Positions 26,297 through 35,644 of a DNA stretch of 64,000 nt are shown here, in pieces. Position numbers and translations under genes: made by a program. The notes under the pieces are model-generated. The model did not search any database, was not told the origin of the DNA, and worked only from the letters and a program-made list of their open reading frames with translations. Positions within the stretch are counted from its first letter, which is position 1, and each line of letters starts with the position of its first letter. The stretch is from an uncultured Carboxylicivirga sp. Its GTDB lineage: Bacteria > Bacteroidota > Bacteroidia > Bacteroidales > Marinilabiliaceae. Where the stretch lies: assembly GCA_947503525.1 (NCBI GenBank), contig CANNEA010000002.1, forward strand, positions 620,001 through 684,000, in the 5' to 3' direction.

Positions 26297-27316
26297 TTAG
26301 TTAATGGCCATTTCAGGAACATTTGTTGTCTGCGGAATATGATTGTAAATAATGTTTTCAACAATATCGGAAATGTTATTCGGATACTTGATGCATAGTG
26401 CTTGTTCAAAATATATCCATTCATTAAGACGATCCAGATCTTTCTCAAAATCTTGAATAACCGTAACACCCATGTCCTCAAGAAAGGCAGCATTGCACTG
26501 CTGTTCATATTGGCCTTTCATTGGTATTGCACAGAGTTTTTTACCCATGTATAAAGCTTCTGCCGGAGTTTCAAAACTAGCATTACACAATATGCCAGAG
26601 CAATTTACAAAACTTGTGGTAAACCGGTCTTTATTTACGGGTTCGATATAAATGTTTTTGTATTGTACTCTTTCCTTATTATGCTTAGAGAAAACCTGCC
26701 ATTCAATTAATGGAAACTGAGATAATACCTTAATAATATTCTGGTCGGAATAAGAAGGTAAATAAACTGTATAATGACCTTTGTTTTCTGGTTTGGTTAA
26801 TCTTATCTCTTTTCGAATAACAGGTGTTGAGTTGCGCTTATCCATTGCTTTAAAATGAAATCCAAAAGATTTTTTAAGCGGAGCATAATAGCGTAGAATA
26901 TTCTCCCCAAGTCTATCCTTTTTAGTTGGCCTGGGAGCTTTGGGATGTAAAACTGCACTTTGATGACTTAGGCCAATTGCTTGAATTCGTTTTAGGTTAC
27001 AAGCCCAGGCAACAACCGGTTCAAAATCGTTAAGAACAATGTCGTATTTTTGTACAGGCATAGAAAAAATTTCCTTCATCAACTTCAGGGGCCTGGCACC
27101 CTTAATTGTTTTCTTAAAATCAATACCTCCATTCTTTCCAAAAATAAAACTTAAACCATACAAGCGATATTTAATTGGCCAGGGTAATTGTATGTCACAT
27201 TGAGTGCCACTTACAGCAATGTCTACTTGTCCATACTTTAATAATTCAGGAATTACTTCGTAAGCACGTGCCATATGACCATTTCCTGTGCCTTGAATTG
27301 CATAAAGAATTTTCAT
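26297..27316 (-). CDS. Glycosyltransferase family protein (MurG/GT28-like fold)
   Basis: 339-residue GT-B type transferase. The N-terminal glycine-rich loop is YAIQGTGNGHMARAYEVIPEL, as in MurG and MGDG synthases; the C-terminal nucleotide-sugar region is SFETPAEALYMGKKLCAIPMKGQYEQQCNA, with the Glu and Gln that grip the sugar donor. It probably adds a sugar to a lipid or cell-surface acceptor at the inner membrane. The LpxH-like phosphatase gene lies 42 bp upstream in the same direction, which suggests work on lipid A or related lipids. Confidence 0.82.
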   Translation of the reverse strand: MKILYAIQGTGNGHMARAYEVIPELLKYGQVDIAVSGTQCDIQLPWPIKYRLYGLSFIFGKNGGIDFKKTIKGARPLKLMKEIFSMPVQKYDIVLNDFEPVVAWACNLKRIQAIGLSHQSAVLHPKAPRPTKKDRLGENILRYYAPLKKSFGFHFKAMDKRNSTPVIRKEIRLTKPENKGHYTVYLPSYSDQNIIKVLSQFPLIEWQVFSKHNKERVQYKNIYIEPVNKDRFTTSFVNCSGILCNASFETPAEALYMGKKLCAIPMKGQYEQQCNAAFLEDMGVTVIQDFEKDLDRLNEWIYFEQALCIKYPNNISDIVENIIYNHIPQTTNVPEMAIN

Positions 27317-27358
27317 ATTTGAATGTCTTTGTGGTTAAGTGGTTCGTTTAGAGCAGGA

Positions 27359-28237
27359 TTAGCTTTGTAGAATATCGTTATACATGGCTTTGAAAAGGAT
27401 CTTTTCATTCGGTATGAGAATATCATCACCTACCGGTTCTTTATCTTCTTTAGAATCGGATTTTATCGGTTCATAAAAAACCAAATGCCAATCATTATCT
27501 CTGTATTCAAGAGCCGTCATGTTCTCAACCCAGTCTCCGCTATTAAGATAGGTTACCTCACCATTGGCATTAGAAATACGTTTTTTTTCAGGCCAGTGTA
27601 TGTGACCACAAATGGCATATTCGTATTGTTTTTTGATGGCTAAATCGGCAACTGTATTCTCAAATCGCGTGGCAATTTGATTTGACTTCTTGCATTTAAC
27701 GGCTTTTTTAGCATCACGTGATAAAGATATTTTGCGTTGGCCAAACAGTGATAATACTGCATTAGCAAAGCGATTAATAATGGTTAATAAACCATAACCT
27801 TTAGCACCTAATTTGGCTAACCATTTTGAATGATGCATCACTACATCGAACACGTCTCCATGAAAAATCCAGGTCTTGGTACCATTTAATTCCAGCACTA
27901 CTTTGTTGGCTATTGTTAAACCTCCTATGCTTAAGTCAGCAAATCGGCGCATGTTCTCATCATGATTACCCGTGATGTAATAAACCTTGCTACCACCTTC
28001 CATCATCTTTAATAACTGTCGGATAACTTTAGTATGTGCCTTTGGGAAATATGCCGTGCTAAACTGCCAAACATCAATAATGTCACCATTTAGTACAATG
28101 GTTTTTGGCGCTACAGTTTTGAGATATTTTACTAATTCTTTTGCTTTACAGCCATAGGTACCCAGGTGGATATCTGATATCACCAAGGCATCGATTGGCC
28201 TTATTTCAGATTGCTTTTCCTTTGTCATCTTTGTCAA
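27359..28237 (-). CDS. LpxH-like UDP-2,3-diacylglucosamine diphosphatase family protein
   Basis: 292-residue metallophosphoesterase with every metal-binding motif: ISDIHLGTYG, LNGDIIDVWQF, TGNHDEN, IFHGDVFD and CGHIHWPEK. The spacing and the Trp after GDIID fit the LpxH group, which cleaves UDP-diacyl-GlcN to lipid X in lipid A synthesis, though some Bacteroidetes members of this group have other substrates. No membrane segment is obvious; LpxH is peripherally membrane-bound. Encoded with a glycosyltransferase. Confidence 0.82.
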   Translation of the reverse strand: MTKMTKEKQSEIRPIDALVISDIHLGTYGCKAKELVKYLKTVAPKTIVLNGDIIDVWQFSTAYFPKAHTKVIRQLLKMMEGGSKVYYITGNHDENMRRFADLSIGGLTIANKVVLELNGTKTWIFHGDVFDVVMHHSKWLAKLGAKGYGLLTIINRFANAVLSLFGQRKISLSRDAKKAVKCKKSNQIATRFENTVADLAIKKQYEYAICGHIHWPEKKRISNANGEVTYLNSGDWVENMTALEYRDNDWHLVFYEPIKSDSKEDKEPVGDDILIPNEKILFKAMYNDILQS

Positions 28238-28330
28238 TAATTAATTGACAAGTATAGATGCCTAAAGCAAATACAATATTAAAAAGACACTAAGGAATTG
28301 GAAATTAAGAAAGATAGGTTAAATAATTAT

Positions 28331-28381
28331 TAACCCAATTAAGTCGTTAAACAATAATATTCTAACAACAGAATTGGGTTA
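28331..28381. repeat. Inverted repeat with long loop
   Basis: TAACCCAATT (28331-28340) and AATTGGGTTA (28372-28381) are perfect complements separated by 31 nt, in the gap between the LpxH-like gene and the aminotransferase-like gene. No T-run follows, so it may be an operator or a chance structure. Confidence 0.4.
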
Positions 28382-28406
28382 AGCTTTAATATGGTTGGAT
28401 GGCTTA

Positions 28407-29078
28407 TTAAATAGCCATTGGTTCAATAACAGATTTTCTACCAAATAATGAAGTTTGCCAATAATTATATAAATCCATTTGATAGCTTCTTGAGATGCCC
28501 TCTATTTGAACTAAACGACTTCTGCGTGCCAGTACAACTGAACTTATCTCTGAACTCATACCATTGCAAATCATAAAGTCAATGCTAAGTTCTTTGACAT
28601 CATTTAATTCCATTGGTCGACGACGACAGTGCACGATTAAACCAATCTTCATGTTGTCAATCAGCTTTGAAATTTTTCTCAATTGTGACATGTCATACTC
28701 CGAACTAACATCGCATGAAACCAGAATGTGTGAATAAGTTTTATAGTTAGCAGCAGTTGTGCCTAATTCTTCCCAATCAGACGAAATTTCAGGTTGATCA
28801 ATTACCTTACTATCCACGCCATGATATGCGCAAAGCTTTTGTAAACGCAAATCGTCAATTTTATTACTAACGATCAGAATATCCTTTTCGAATGGTACAA
28901 TTGAAGCAAGTACGCTTTCCAGTGCAAATTCACGGGTACGCTTAAAACTAATCGTTTCGTATCCTGTAAGGTAAAAGTTATCAGGATTAATCGATGACTT
29001 GGTCATCATGGAAATTAATCCAGTATCTAATACGTCATCTAGTTCTATTTTCTCTGGCAAATTGGTTAAGGTCATCAT
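28407..29078 (-). CDS. Truncated aminotransferase-like protein (PhnW relative) lacking catalytic residues
   Basis: 223-residue protein that resembles the large domain of 2-aminoethylphosphonate-pyruvate aminotransferase (PhnW, class V). Blocks that match: FALESVLASIVPFEKDILIVSN, KLCAYHGVDSKVID, and near the end VVLARRSRLVQIEGISRSYQMDLYNYWQ. The PLP-binding Asp (in PhnW VDAMSSFGG) is in a stretch reading VHCRRRPME, and the catalytic Lys region (SSANKC) reads CNGMSS without Lys. The C-terminal small domain of PhnW is absent. It cannot be a normal PLP enzyme; a regulatory or binding role is inferred. No partner gene adjoins it. Confidence 0.7.
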   Translation of the reverse strand: MMTLTNLPEKIELDDVLDTGLISMMTKSSINPDNFYLTGYETISFKRTREFALESVLASIVPFEKDILIVSNKIDDLRLQKLCAYHGVDSKVIDQPEISSDWEELGTTAANYKTYSHILVSCDVSSEYDMSQLRKISKLIDNMKIGLIVHCRRRPMELNDVKELSIDFMICNGMSSEISSVVLARRSRLVQIEGISRSYQMDLYNYWQTSLFGRKSVIEPMAI

Positions 29079-29415
29079 AGTTCACAACACTTAATAGAGT
29101 TCTTACTTCTTCATTACAAAACTAAATCAACCGGGCGTCATGCTAATTAAGTTCAGTTTAGGCTTTTGTTAATCTTTCATTAGCTAAGACAAATCAAATG
29201 TTCTTTTCACGTATTGAAGAAACAGAATTTTTTGATAGAAAAGTCTAAATTAACAATTTTTAAATCTACATTTTTAGTGAGATGGTCACATATGAGCTGT
29301 TTTTCATCAAACTACACCTTGAAGAATAGGGTAGAGTGCGTCTGAAATGAATTTGTAGCTATCTAAAAAAGATATTAAGCGGGGTGTGTTACTGAAAAAT
29401 GAATTATTGTATTGC
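29079..29415. other. Intergenic region
   Basis: 337 bp between the aminotransferase-like gene and the DUF58 gene. I see no coding frame, strong hairpin or repeat; AT-rich. Confidence 0.5.
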
Positions 29416-30759
29416 TTAAATATAACCTCTGGCTTTCAATTCCAGATATTTATTTATCGTATCTACCGTTAACTTCCCGGGTTCAGTTAATATTGAATGA
29501 ACACCATGTCGTTTCAGCTCCCGGACAATTAGTTTTTTATCGTATGCAAATTTCTCTGCAATGGTTTTAATATAGATACCTTCCATATCCGCTGCCTTGT
29601 TTTCAGTTAATTGCCTTAGTTCAGTATTTTCAAAAAAGACAACTACCACTAAATGGTCGTAAGCCAGCTTTTGTAGCATCGGTATTTGACGTTTGGCTGA
29701 GCTTAAACTTTCGAAATTACTATAGATAATCAATAGACTTCGATGGTGGATCTTACGGCGTATGGTGGTGTACAAGCCCTGAATGTTTGGTTCTTCAAAA
29801 CCTGTATTCTGATTATATAATGCCTCCATAATCACCTGCATTTGTTTTCCACTTCTTTGCGGTGATACAATGGTTCGGATTTGATTATTAAATGTGATGA
29901 GCCCGGCCTTATCATCTTTGAGCATGGCAATTTTAGACATTACCAATGAAGTATTAATTGCATAATCGAGTAAGGTCATTCCCTCAAATGGCATTTTCAT
30001 AGCTCTTCCAAGATCAATAACAGAAATAACTTGCTGGGATTTTTCTTCCTGATATTGATTGACCATTAAATGACTTCGTCTTGCTGTGGCTTTCCAGTTT
30101 ATTGTTCTAAAATCATCACCTTTGGTGTACTCACGGATTTGATCAAATTCCATTTGATGTCCTATGCGTCTCACCTTTTTAATGCCGATCTCGGTTAAAC
30201 GATTTGATATGGCCATCATCTCGAATTGCTTCATCTCCTTGAACGAAGGATATACCTTTGTCATTTGATTATTGGAAAATGTCCAACGTCGTTCAATAAG
30301 TCGTAAAGGTGATTGAATCAAAAGATTTAAGGAGCCAAAATGATATTCACCTCTTTCAACCGGACGTAGTTCATAATTAATGTTTTCTGTTTGGCCGGGT
30401 TTAAGTATTAAATGAAGACTAAAATTTCGTTCCTGAAATTGTATTGGAATTTCATCAATAACCTTCATGGTTATTGGGAAACGGTAATTATTCTGAAAGT
30501 GTAAACGTATGGTGTTATTATCGCCATTTGATAACCGTTCATCTAAGGTTCGACCAGCATTCATGGCATTACTATCAACCGAGTAGAGTAGAATGGCATC
30601 AAGAAATAAAAGGGCCACAAGTAACCCGAGAGACAATATACCAATTAAGAAAAGCAAGGTGCTAAATTGCCCTAATGCTATAAGCAAAGCAAGTGCACCA
30701 ACACTATAATAAAATAGTTTAGTAAAAAATATGCGACCTCTAATTCTTAGTTTTGCCAT
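29416..30759 (-). CDS. DUF58 domain protein, last gene of the MoxR operon
   Basis: 447-residue membrane protein. Two N-terminal helices (~12-58) are followed by a beta-rich region and then the DUF58/von Willebrand A-like domain with EFDQIREYTKGDDFRTINWKATARR and VISVIDLGRAM (MIDAS-like DxGxx). In the MoxR-DUF58 system the MoxR ATPase is thought to act as a chaperone on the VWA-like partner. It starts 18 bp after the MoxR gene stop. The physiological target is unknown; some relatives serve enzyme maturation or envelope stress. Confidence 0.88.
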   Translation of the reverse strand: MAKLRIRGRIFFTKLFYYSVGALALLIALGQFSTLLFLIGILSLGLLVALLFLDAILLYSVDSNAMNAGRTLDERLSNGDNNTIRLHFQNNYRFPITMKVIDEIPIQFQERNFSLHLILKPGQTENINYELRPVERGEYHFGSLNLLIQSPLRLIERRWTFSNNQMTKVYPSFKEMKQFEMMAISNRLTEIGIKKVRRIGHQMEFDQIREYTKGDDFRTINWKATARRSHLMVNQYQEEKSQQVISVIDLGRAMKMPFEGMTLLDYAINTSLVMSKIAMLKDDKAGLITFNNQIRTIVSPQRSGKQMQVIMEALYNQNTGFEEPNIQGLYTTIRRKIHHRSLLIIYSNFESLSSAKRQIPMLQKLAYDHLVVVVFFENTELRQLTENKAADMEGIYIKTIAEKFAYDKKLIVRELKRHGVHSILTEPGKLTVDTINKYLELKARGYI

Positions 30760-30777
30760 TAAACCTTACCTAATAGA

Positions 30778-31758
30778 TTAGCGAGGAACCTCTATTGAGT
30801 CAATAATCTGTTGGATGATGACCTCTGGTTTTACACCTTCCATTTCTTTCTCAGGTGTGAGTATCACTCTATGGCAAAGAACTGGAACCAGCACCATTTT
30901 TATATCATCAGGTGTGACGAAGTCGCGCCCCTCCAATGCAGCAAAGGCTTTAGAAGCATTAAGTATGGCTAATGATGCTCTAGGACTGCCTCCTAAAAAT
31001 AATGAATTACTTGATCGCGTCTTGTCCACTATCTGAGCAATGTATCTCAATAGGTCTTCTTCAACAATTACTTTAGAAGCCATCTCCTGATATTTGGTAA
31101 TGTCTTCTCCTGATATAACGGGTCCGATAAGACTTAATTCATCCTTATCTTTTCTTTCCTGGGCATTCGATAAGATATTAACTTCTTGGTCCAGATTAGG
31201 GTAATCGATCTGAATCTTAAATAAAAAGCGATCTAACTGCGCTTCCGGCAAACGATAGGTGCCTTCATGTTCAACAGGATTCTGAGTGGCAAAGACTAAG
31301 AACGGGGCGTCCATTTTTCGAGTGGTTCCATCAACTGTTACCTGTCGTTCTTCCATAACCTCAAAAAGTGCGGCCTGTGTTTTGGCAGGTGCTCGGTTAA
31401 TTTCATCAATCAATACCAAATTAGAGAATATGGGTCCTTTGTTGAATTCAAATTCAGACTTTCCGGAATTATATACCATGGTCCCCAGAACATCAGTGGG
31501 CATTAAGTCAGGTGTAAATTGAATACGTGAAAAATCCGATGAGATAGATTTAGATATCAATTTAGCCATCATTGTTTTAGCAACTCCCGGAACACCTTCA
31601 ATAAGAACATGCCCATTAGCAATAACGGCGGTTAAAAGCAGATCTAAAACTTTTTCCTGACCTACAATTACTTTGTTTATCTCATTTCGTATTCGATATG
31701 CTGCATGATTTAATTCATCAAGAGGCAGTCTGTTTTCAAAAGGGACTTGCTCGTTCAT
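30778..31758 (-). CDS. MoxR family AAA+ ATPase
   Basis: 326-residue cytosolic ATPase. Walker A is IEGVPGVAKTMMAKL, Walker B NLVLIDEINRAPAKTQ, sensor 1 VFATQNPVEHEGTYRLPEAQLDRF, and the arginine-finger/lid region GGSPRASLAILNASKA follows. A 20-codon longer frame reaches 31818 but would overlap the upstream gene by 50 bp; the ATG at 31758 leaves a 10-bp gap and matches the family length. Works with the downstream DUF58 protein. Confidence 0.93.
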   Translation of the reverse strand: MNEQVPFENRLPLDELNHAAYRIRNEINKVIVGQEKVLDLLLTAVIANGHVLIEGVPGVAKTMMAKLISKSISSDFSRIQFTPDLMPTDVLGTMVYNSGKSEFEFNKGPIFSNLVLIDEINRAPAKTQAALFEVMEERQVTVDGTTRKMDAPFLVFATQNPVEHEGTYRLPEAQLDRFLFKIQIDYPNLDQEVNILSNAQERKDKDELSLIGPVISGEDITKYQEMASKVIVEEDLLRYIAQIVDKTRSSNSLFLGGSPRASLAILNASKAFAALEGRDFVTPDDIKMVLVPVLCHRVILTPEKEMEGVKPEVIIQQIIDSIEVPR

Positions 31759-31768
31759 ATAAATGTTT

Positions 31769-32962
31769 TTATTGGCATTGTTCGTAAAAGTATTCAATCT
31801 TTCTATTAAACTGCTCAAGGTCAGCTTCAGAAAGTTTTTTCATGCGTTTAAGATTTTCTCCCATTTCAAATAATTGCTGTATTGAGCGAATGGAGATTAA
31901 TGATTTATCTGCCAGTTGCTGGTATAGTTCTTCATTAATTTGAGAGGTACTTAAATAATATCGCGAACGCACAAATTCTTTAAAATAAGTGAATTTCTTT
32001 TTCGCTATATCCAGATGATTCTTTTTACTAAAGTACAGGCGTCCTATAGTTTCAACAAAATTGACCGTACTATTTTCAGGTGCTTTAAATATCGGAATAA
32101 CACGCTGGCGTCTGGCCGATTCGAAAATTAGAAACAGAATGGTCACGATCCATAGTAAATAGTATGCAATTCGTAATGGTGTGTTATCAAATATATAGCT
32201 CAAGGTTGACTTAGCTTGTTCCATGCCAACTTTATAATGCTCGTCCCATAGAGTAGGAGCCTTCGGTAAATAAGACAAACATTTAAATGCATATTCGTAG
32301 TTGTCTTTTTGAAGAAGGTTGTAGTTGGTAAAAGCCAAAGGGTTCAAGTTTAGATACAACCAACCATTACCTCTTTTGATTCTTATAAAGTTAGTTTTGC
32401 CCATATTGTTGATCCCTAACACGGTAGTGTGTAAAGTATCGTAGGAGGTAAAATAGTTATTGCTTATGCCTTCATTATACCAATATCCAAAGCCATGTTT
32501 AAGCTTTCGATTCGCCAGATTGAAACTTATGGAGTCATAGGAAAGAATTTGATCGACCTTTCCTAATTCGAATTTCAGGTTTAGAGAATCCTTAAATGAT
32601 TCTTCAAAATGCTGGCTGGAAATAAATACAGAATTCCCATTATCCAGAAGGTCAAATAGCATAGCTTCATCTTCTTCAATCAAACGTACATCGTTATTAA
32701 TGAAAATGAAATTGTTGTTGCTAGGTATATCAGCATCCAAATAATAAATCAGATTACTATGTGTAGTACTTATTGCCTCATCCTGCATTAATACCGGAAG
32801 AAGATCGAATAAGAGTTTATTGCCAAATGGTTTGGTATCTTTTTTCGAATAACTCAAGGTCCAATCAATTGGGCGGGGAGCATATACAGCAACGAAAGTC
32901 AGCATGAGTACCAAAATTGGCACTACAAACAATATTAGATTATTTGACTTTCTTTTACTCAT
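31769..32962 (-). CDS. DUF4350 domain membrane protein
   Basis: 397-residue protein with an N-terminal membrane helix (~8-28) after KSNNLIL, a periplasmic ~240-residue domain, a second helix (~265-285, IAYYLLWIVTILFLIFESARR), and a cytosolic C-terminal coiled region. The domain contains a ThuA/glutamine-amidotransferase-like fold element (LLDNGNSVFISSQHFEESF) typical of DUF4350. It is 2 bp from the DUF4129 gene in the MoxR cluster, as is usual in Bacteroidetes; function unknown. Confidence 0.85.
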   Translation of the reverse strand: MSKRKSNNLILFVVPILVLMLTFVAVYAPRPIDWTLSYSKKDTKPFGNKLLFDLLPVLMQDEAISTTHSNLIYYLDADIPSNNNFIFINNDVRLIEEDEAMLFDLLDNGNSVFISSQHFEESFKDSLNLKFELGKVDQILSYDSISFNLANRKLKHGFGYWYNEGISNNYFTSYDTLHTTVLGINNMGKTNFIRIKRGNGWLYLNLNPLAFTNYNLLQKDNYEYAFKCLSYLPKAPTLWDEHYKVGMEQAKSTLSYIFDNTPLRIAYYLLWIVTILFLIFESARRQRVIPIFKAPENSTVNFVETIGRLYFSKKNHLDIAKKKFTYFKEFVRSRYYLSTSQINEELYQQLADKSLISIRSIQQLFEMGENLKRMKKLSEADLEQFNRKIEYFYEQCQ

Positions 32963-32964
32963 TG

Positions 32965-33702
32965 TTAATTGTTTGTTACTGTAACTGTTTTCGTGAAATG
33001 TTCGAACTGGCTTTGTAAATCATTAAAATAATGTTGTTCCGGCATAAATTTACCGTACCATATGTATTCATATTGACGCATAATGCTAAGGAACTGTTCT
33101 TTAAGCTTTTTATCCTCGATCTCGTAATAGTATTCTCTATCCGTTTTCCATGCATGCCATTTTATCATTTTCGATCGGTTCATTTGCCTAAGGGTCAGCA
33201 AGAATAACACACGGGTAGCTTCACGATAAGCACCTGTATTACAATATTTAGCCAGCATATCCTCCAGCCTTTCATTTTCCAAATCACTATCGCCTGAGCT
33301 AAATGATAGTTCGGTAACCTTTGTTGAGCGCGAAAACACAAACAAACCTTTTATTGGAATTCCGAATAAACGAATGACAATGGCTAGGAGTGCTAACACA
33401 GCAAGTATTAGCAAAAGCCAGCCCAACCAAGAAAAATTAACATTCTCGCCAACAAACTTAGAGATTAGCCAACGCCAGAAACGCGACCATAAGCTTTCAT
33501 CTTCTTCAGATGTTTCGTATTGATACTCGGCCAAATTTTTGTAATAAGCAATGGTATCAACACTTGGGTGCCTATAGTCCACTACGCTATTGTCCCAGGC
33601 CTCAATCGAATCAGATAATGAATCATTATTCTGTCCGGCACTTAGCTTTATGCTAAGGCTTAATAATACAACTAATGCTATATGTTTAAACGGAATCCTC
33701 AA
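32965..33702 (-). CDS. DUF4129 domain membrane protein
   Basis: 245-residue protein with a signal-like N-terminus (residues 1-23, KLSAG end), one helix at about 95-115 (WLGWLLLILAVLALLAIVIRL), and a C-terminal helical DUF4129 domain (TRVLFLLTLRQMNRSKMIKWHAWKTDREY). DUF4129 occurs in MoxR and transglutaminase clusters. Its start overlaps the upstream gene by 17 bp, so translation is coupled. Confidence 0.85.
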   Translation of the reverse strand: MRIPFKHIALVVLLSLSIKLSAGQNNDSLSDSIEAWDNSVVDYRHPSVDTIAYYKNLAEYQYETSEEDESLWSRFWRWLISKFVGENVNFSWLGWLLLILAVLALLAIVIRLFGIPIKGLFVFSRSTKVTELSFSSGDSDLENERLEDMLAKYCNTGAYREATRVLFLLTLRQMNRSKMIKWHAWKTDREYYYEIEDKKLKEQFLSIMRQYEYIWYGKFMPEQHYFNDLQSQFEHFTKTVTVTNN

Positions 33703-34561
33703 GTGGGCGGTCTCCTATTTGGTTAATTCGATCAAGTATAGAATTTTCACCGTTGTCGGCACTTAAGCTATAGTAATGTGAACCCAGCATAACATACATA
33801 ATTACATATAACCACGATCCGCCCAATGTTGAAAATAGACTAAGGATTGTCATGATGCCATAATTCGTTTCCAGATTGCTCCCTGTAGCAGCTGTATATC
33901 CTTGTATGCCCCCATATATCATCATTGGTATACTAAATACTTGCGAAATCACGCCAATTATAATCGACATGACAATAATTAACCCGAAAGTAAACCACCA
34001 ATTATTTTTAACTAATGCAAAACACTGACTCCAGCTTGCTGAAAACCCCTTCTTTTCAGCAATTTTAACCATAATGATGAATGAGAGTGCTACAGATAAG
34101 TAGACAAGAGGGATAAAAAAGAAGATGAATGCAAAAATGTAAACAATAAACAATATGATATTGAATCCCAATATACTAAAGAAGTCTTTGGCAAATGCCT
34201 GCCCCACATCCCCTCTTGTAAAGTTGCCTTTACCAAGCGTATGATACAAATGCATGTATTCAAAAGTTATTCCTAATATCATTATATGCGTTAACATTGA
34301 TAATAATAACAACAACAGAATCAAACCCATATTAGGTTCAGTCATATTTGGGGTATTATTAACTAAGCCCTCAAAATAGTTCGACCAGTTATATTGACCA
34401 AAGAAAACACTAACTACAGCAAGACCAACTAGCGGAATTATTGTATATATGGCAACAGTACCAAATAGATCTTTGAATTCTTGTCGAAGAAAACCAAAAG
34501 TGACATTGATAATGTCACTGAAGTCACGCTTCTTATTAAATTGGATGTCGTTATCAATCAT
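33686..34561 (-). CDS. Polytopic membrane protein of the MoxR cluster
   Basis: 291-residue integral membrane protein with about six helices (for example ~33-55, ~85-105, ~135-165, ~195-215, ~245-265), long hydrophobic runs (ILLLLLLLSMLTHIMILGI) and short basic loops. It resembles the membrane domain of glycerophosphodiester phosphodiesterase-like proteins (DUF7847/GPDPase_memb), but no catalytic residues are present. It overlaps both neighbours (4 bp upstream, 17 bp downstream), fixing it as an operon member. Confidence 0.75.
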   Translation of the reverse strand: MIDNDIQFNKKRDFSDIINVTFGFLRQEFKDLFGTVAIYTIIPLVGLAVVSVFFGQYNWSNYFEGLVNNTPNMTEPNMGLILLLLLLSMLTHIMILGITFEYMHLYHTLGKGNFTRGDVGQAFAKDFFSILGFNIILFIVYIFAFIFFFIPLVYLSVALSFIIMVKIAEKKGFSASWSQCFALVKNNWWFTFGLIIVMSIIIGVISQVFSIPMMIYGGIQGYTAATGSNLETNYGIMTILSLFSTLGGSWLYVIMYVMLGSHYYSLSADNGENSILDRINQIGDRPLEDSV

Positions 34562-35535
34562 TCTTCTTGTGTTTTTGAGATGTATTTGTTGTAAACTTTA
34601 ATCGGGTAGATGAAAAAGTACCAAACGATAAAGGCCAGTGATAAAGCAATGATAAGAATATTTGTTCCCGTCTCCATACTATTGTAGTATCGGGTTACAA
34701 ATCCTTCGAGGAATCCGGCCACAATAAATACGGGTACCAGACCTATCATAATTTTAACTCCTTTTTTAACTCCGTAAATGAATGAGTCCTTCCTTGGGTA
34801 TGTTCCCGGAAATAGTAAATATTTCCCCAGTATTATTCCTGCACCCCCAGCCAAAACAATTGCTGATAATTCTAGAGTGCCGTGAATCATAATCGCATAA
34901 GTTGAAACACCAAGCAGATTTTTATGATAGAAAAATGCTTGAAAGGCCCCAACCATTACTCCATTTCTAAATATCTGAAGTAATGCCCCTACAGGAGTTA
35001 ATAAACCCCAAAGAAAAACGTAGAATGAAACATATACATTATTTAAGGTTATGCCTATAAACATTGGCATTTCGCCTATCTGAGAATAGACAGCCATCGG
35101 ATCTCCTTTCTCAATATTATCGAGAGTCATATTAACATAGTCGTCGCCCAAGATAACCCTTAAGAAACTATCATCAGTTAATGCAGATGCAGCGCCTAGT
35201 GCCCATGCTGCCATAAATACAAGTAAGGAAATTAGAAAGTAGGGACGAGCAGATTTAAGGACTAAGGGTAGCTCAAATGCAAAAAATGAGGGTATCCTAC
35301 TTCCTTTCTCTCTTTTGTTACGGTAAATTTCCTGATGTGTTTTTTGAGATAGAGCGTTAAGGTAAGCCTGTGTTTTTGACTTTGGGTAATAGGTGCGAGC
35401 AAAAGCCAGATCGTCTGTTAATTGAATAAATTGATCCGCTAAATCGTCAGGATTGATGTATGAAACCTTTTGCAGTTGAGCTTCAAATTTCTCCCATCGT
35501 TTCTTGTTGCGGTTTATAAAAGTAATTTCCTTCAT
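34558..35535 (-). CDS. SpoIIM family (stage II sporulation protein M-like) membrane protein
   Basis: 325-residue membrane protein, first of the minus-strand MoxR operon. A charged cytosolic N-terminus (~1-90) precedes about five or six helices; the SpoIIM signature is in LNNVYVSFYVFLWGLLTPVG and MIHGTLELSAIVLAGGAGIILG. In non-sporulating Bacteroidetes SpoIIM-like proteins occur in this MoxR/RDD cluster; the role is unknown. Divergent from the RDD gene by 109 bp. Confidence 0.88.
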   Translation of the reverse strand: MKEITFINRNKKRWEKFEAQLQKVSYINPDDLADQFIQLTDDLAFARTYYPKSKTQAYLNALSQKTHQEIYRNKREKGSRIPSFFAFELPLVLKSARPYFLISLLVFMAAWALGAASALTDDSFLRVILGDDYVNMTLDNIEKGDPMAVYSQIGEMPMFIGITLNNVYVSFYVFLWGLLTPVGALLQIFRNGVMVGAFQAFFYHKNLLGVSTYAIMIHGTLELSAIVLAGGAGIILGKYLLFPGTYPRKDSFIYGVKKGVKIMIGLVPVFIVAGFLEGFVTRYYNSMETGTNILIIALSLAFIVWYFFIYPIKVYNKYISKTQEE

Positions 35536-35597
35536 TTGGTCTGGCTATGGCAAGTACGAATAAAATTAAAATTTTACACATAAAAAATTTATTTTGC

Positions 35598-35605
35598 TAC
35601 TTTTG
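35598..35605 (+). promoter_or_regulatory. -7 element TACTTTTG for the RDD gene
   Basis: Exact TAnnTTTG match, 40-47 bp before the RDD start, in the 109-bp divergent region. Confidence 0.55.
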
Positions 35606-35644
35606 ATTAAGTAATACACCAATCTAAATATTCCTTAGCCTAAT

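Noticed and set aside
31759-31818. Longer MoxR start
   Set aside because: It would overlap the DUF4350 gene by 50 bp; the ATG at 31758 fits family length.
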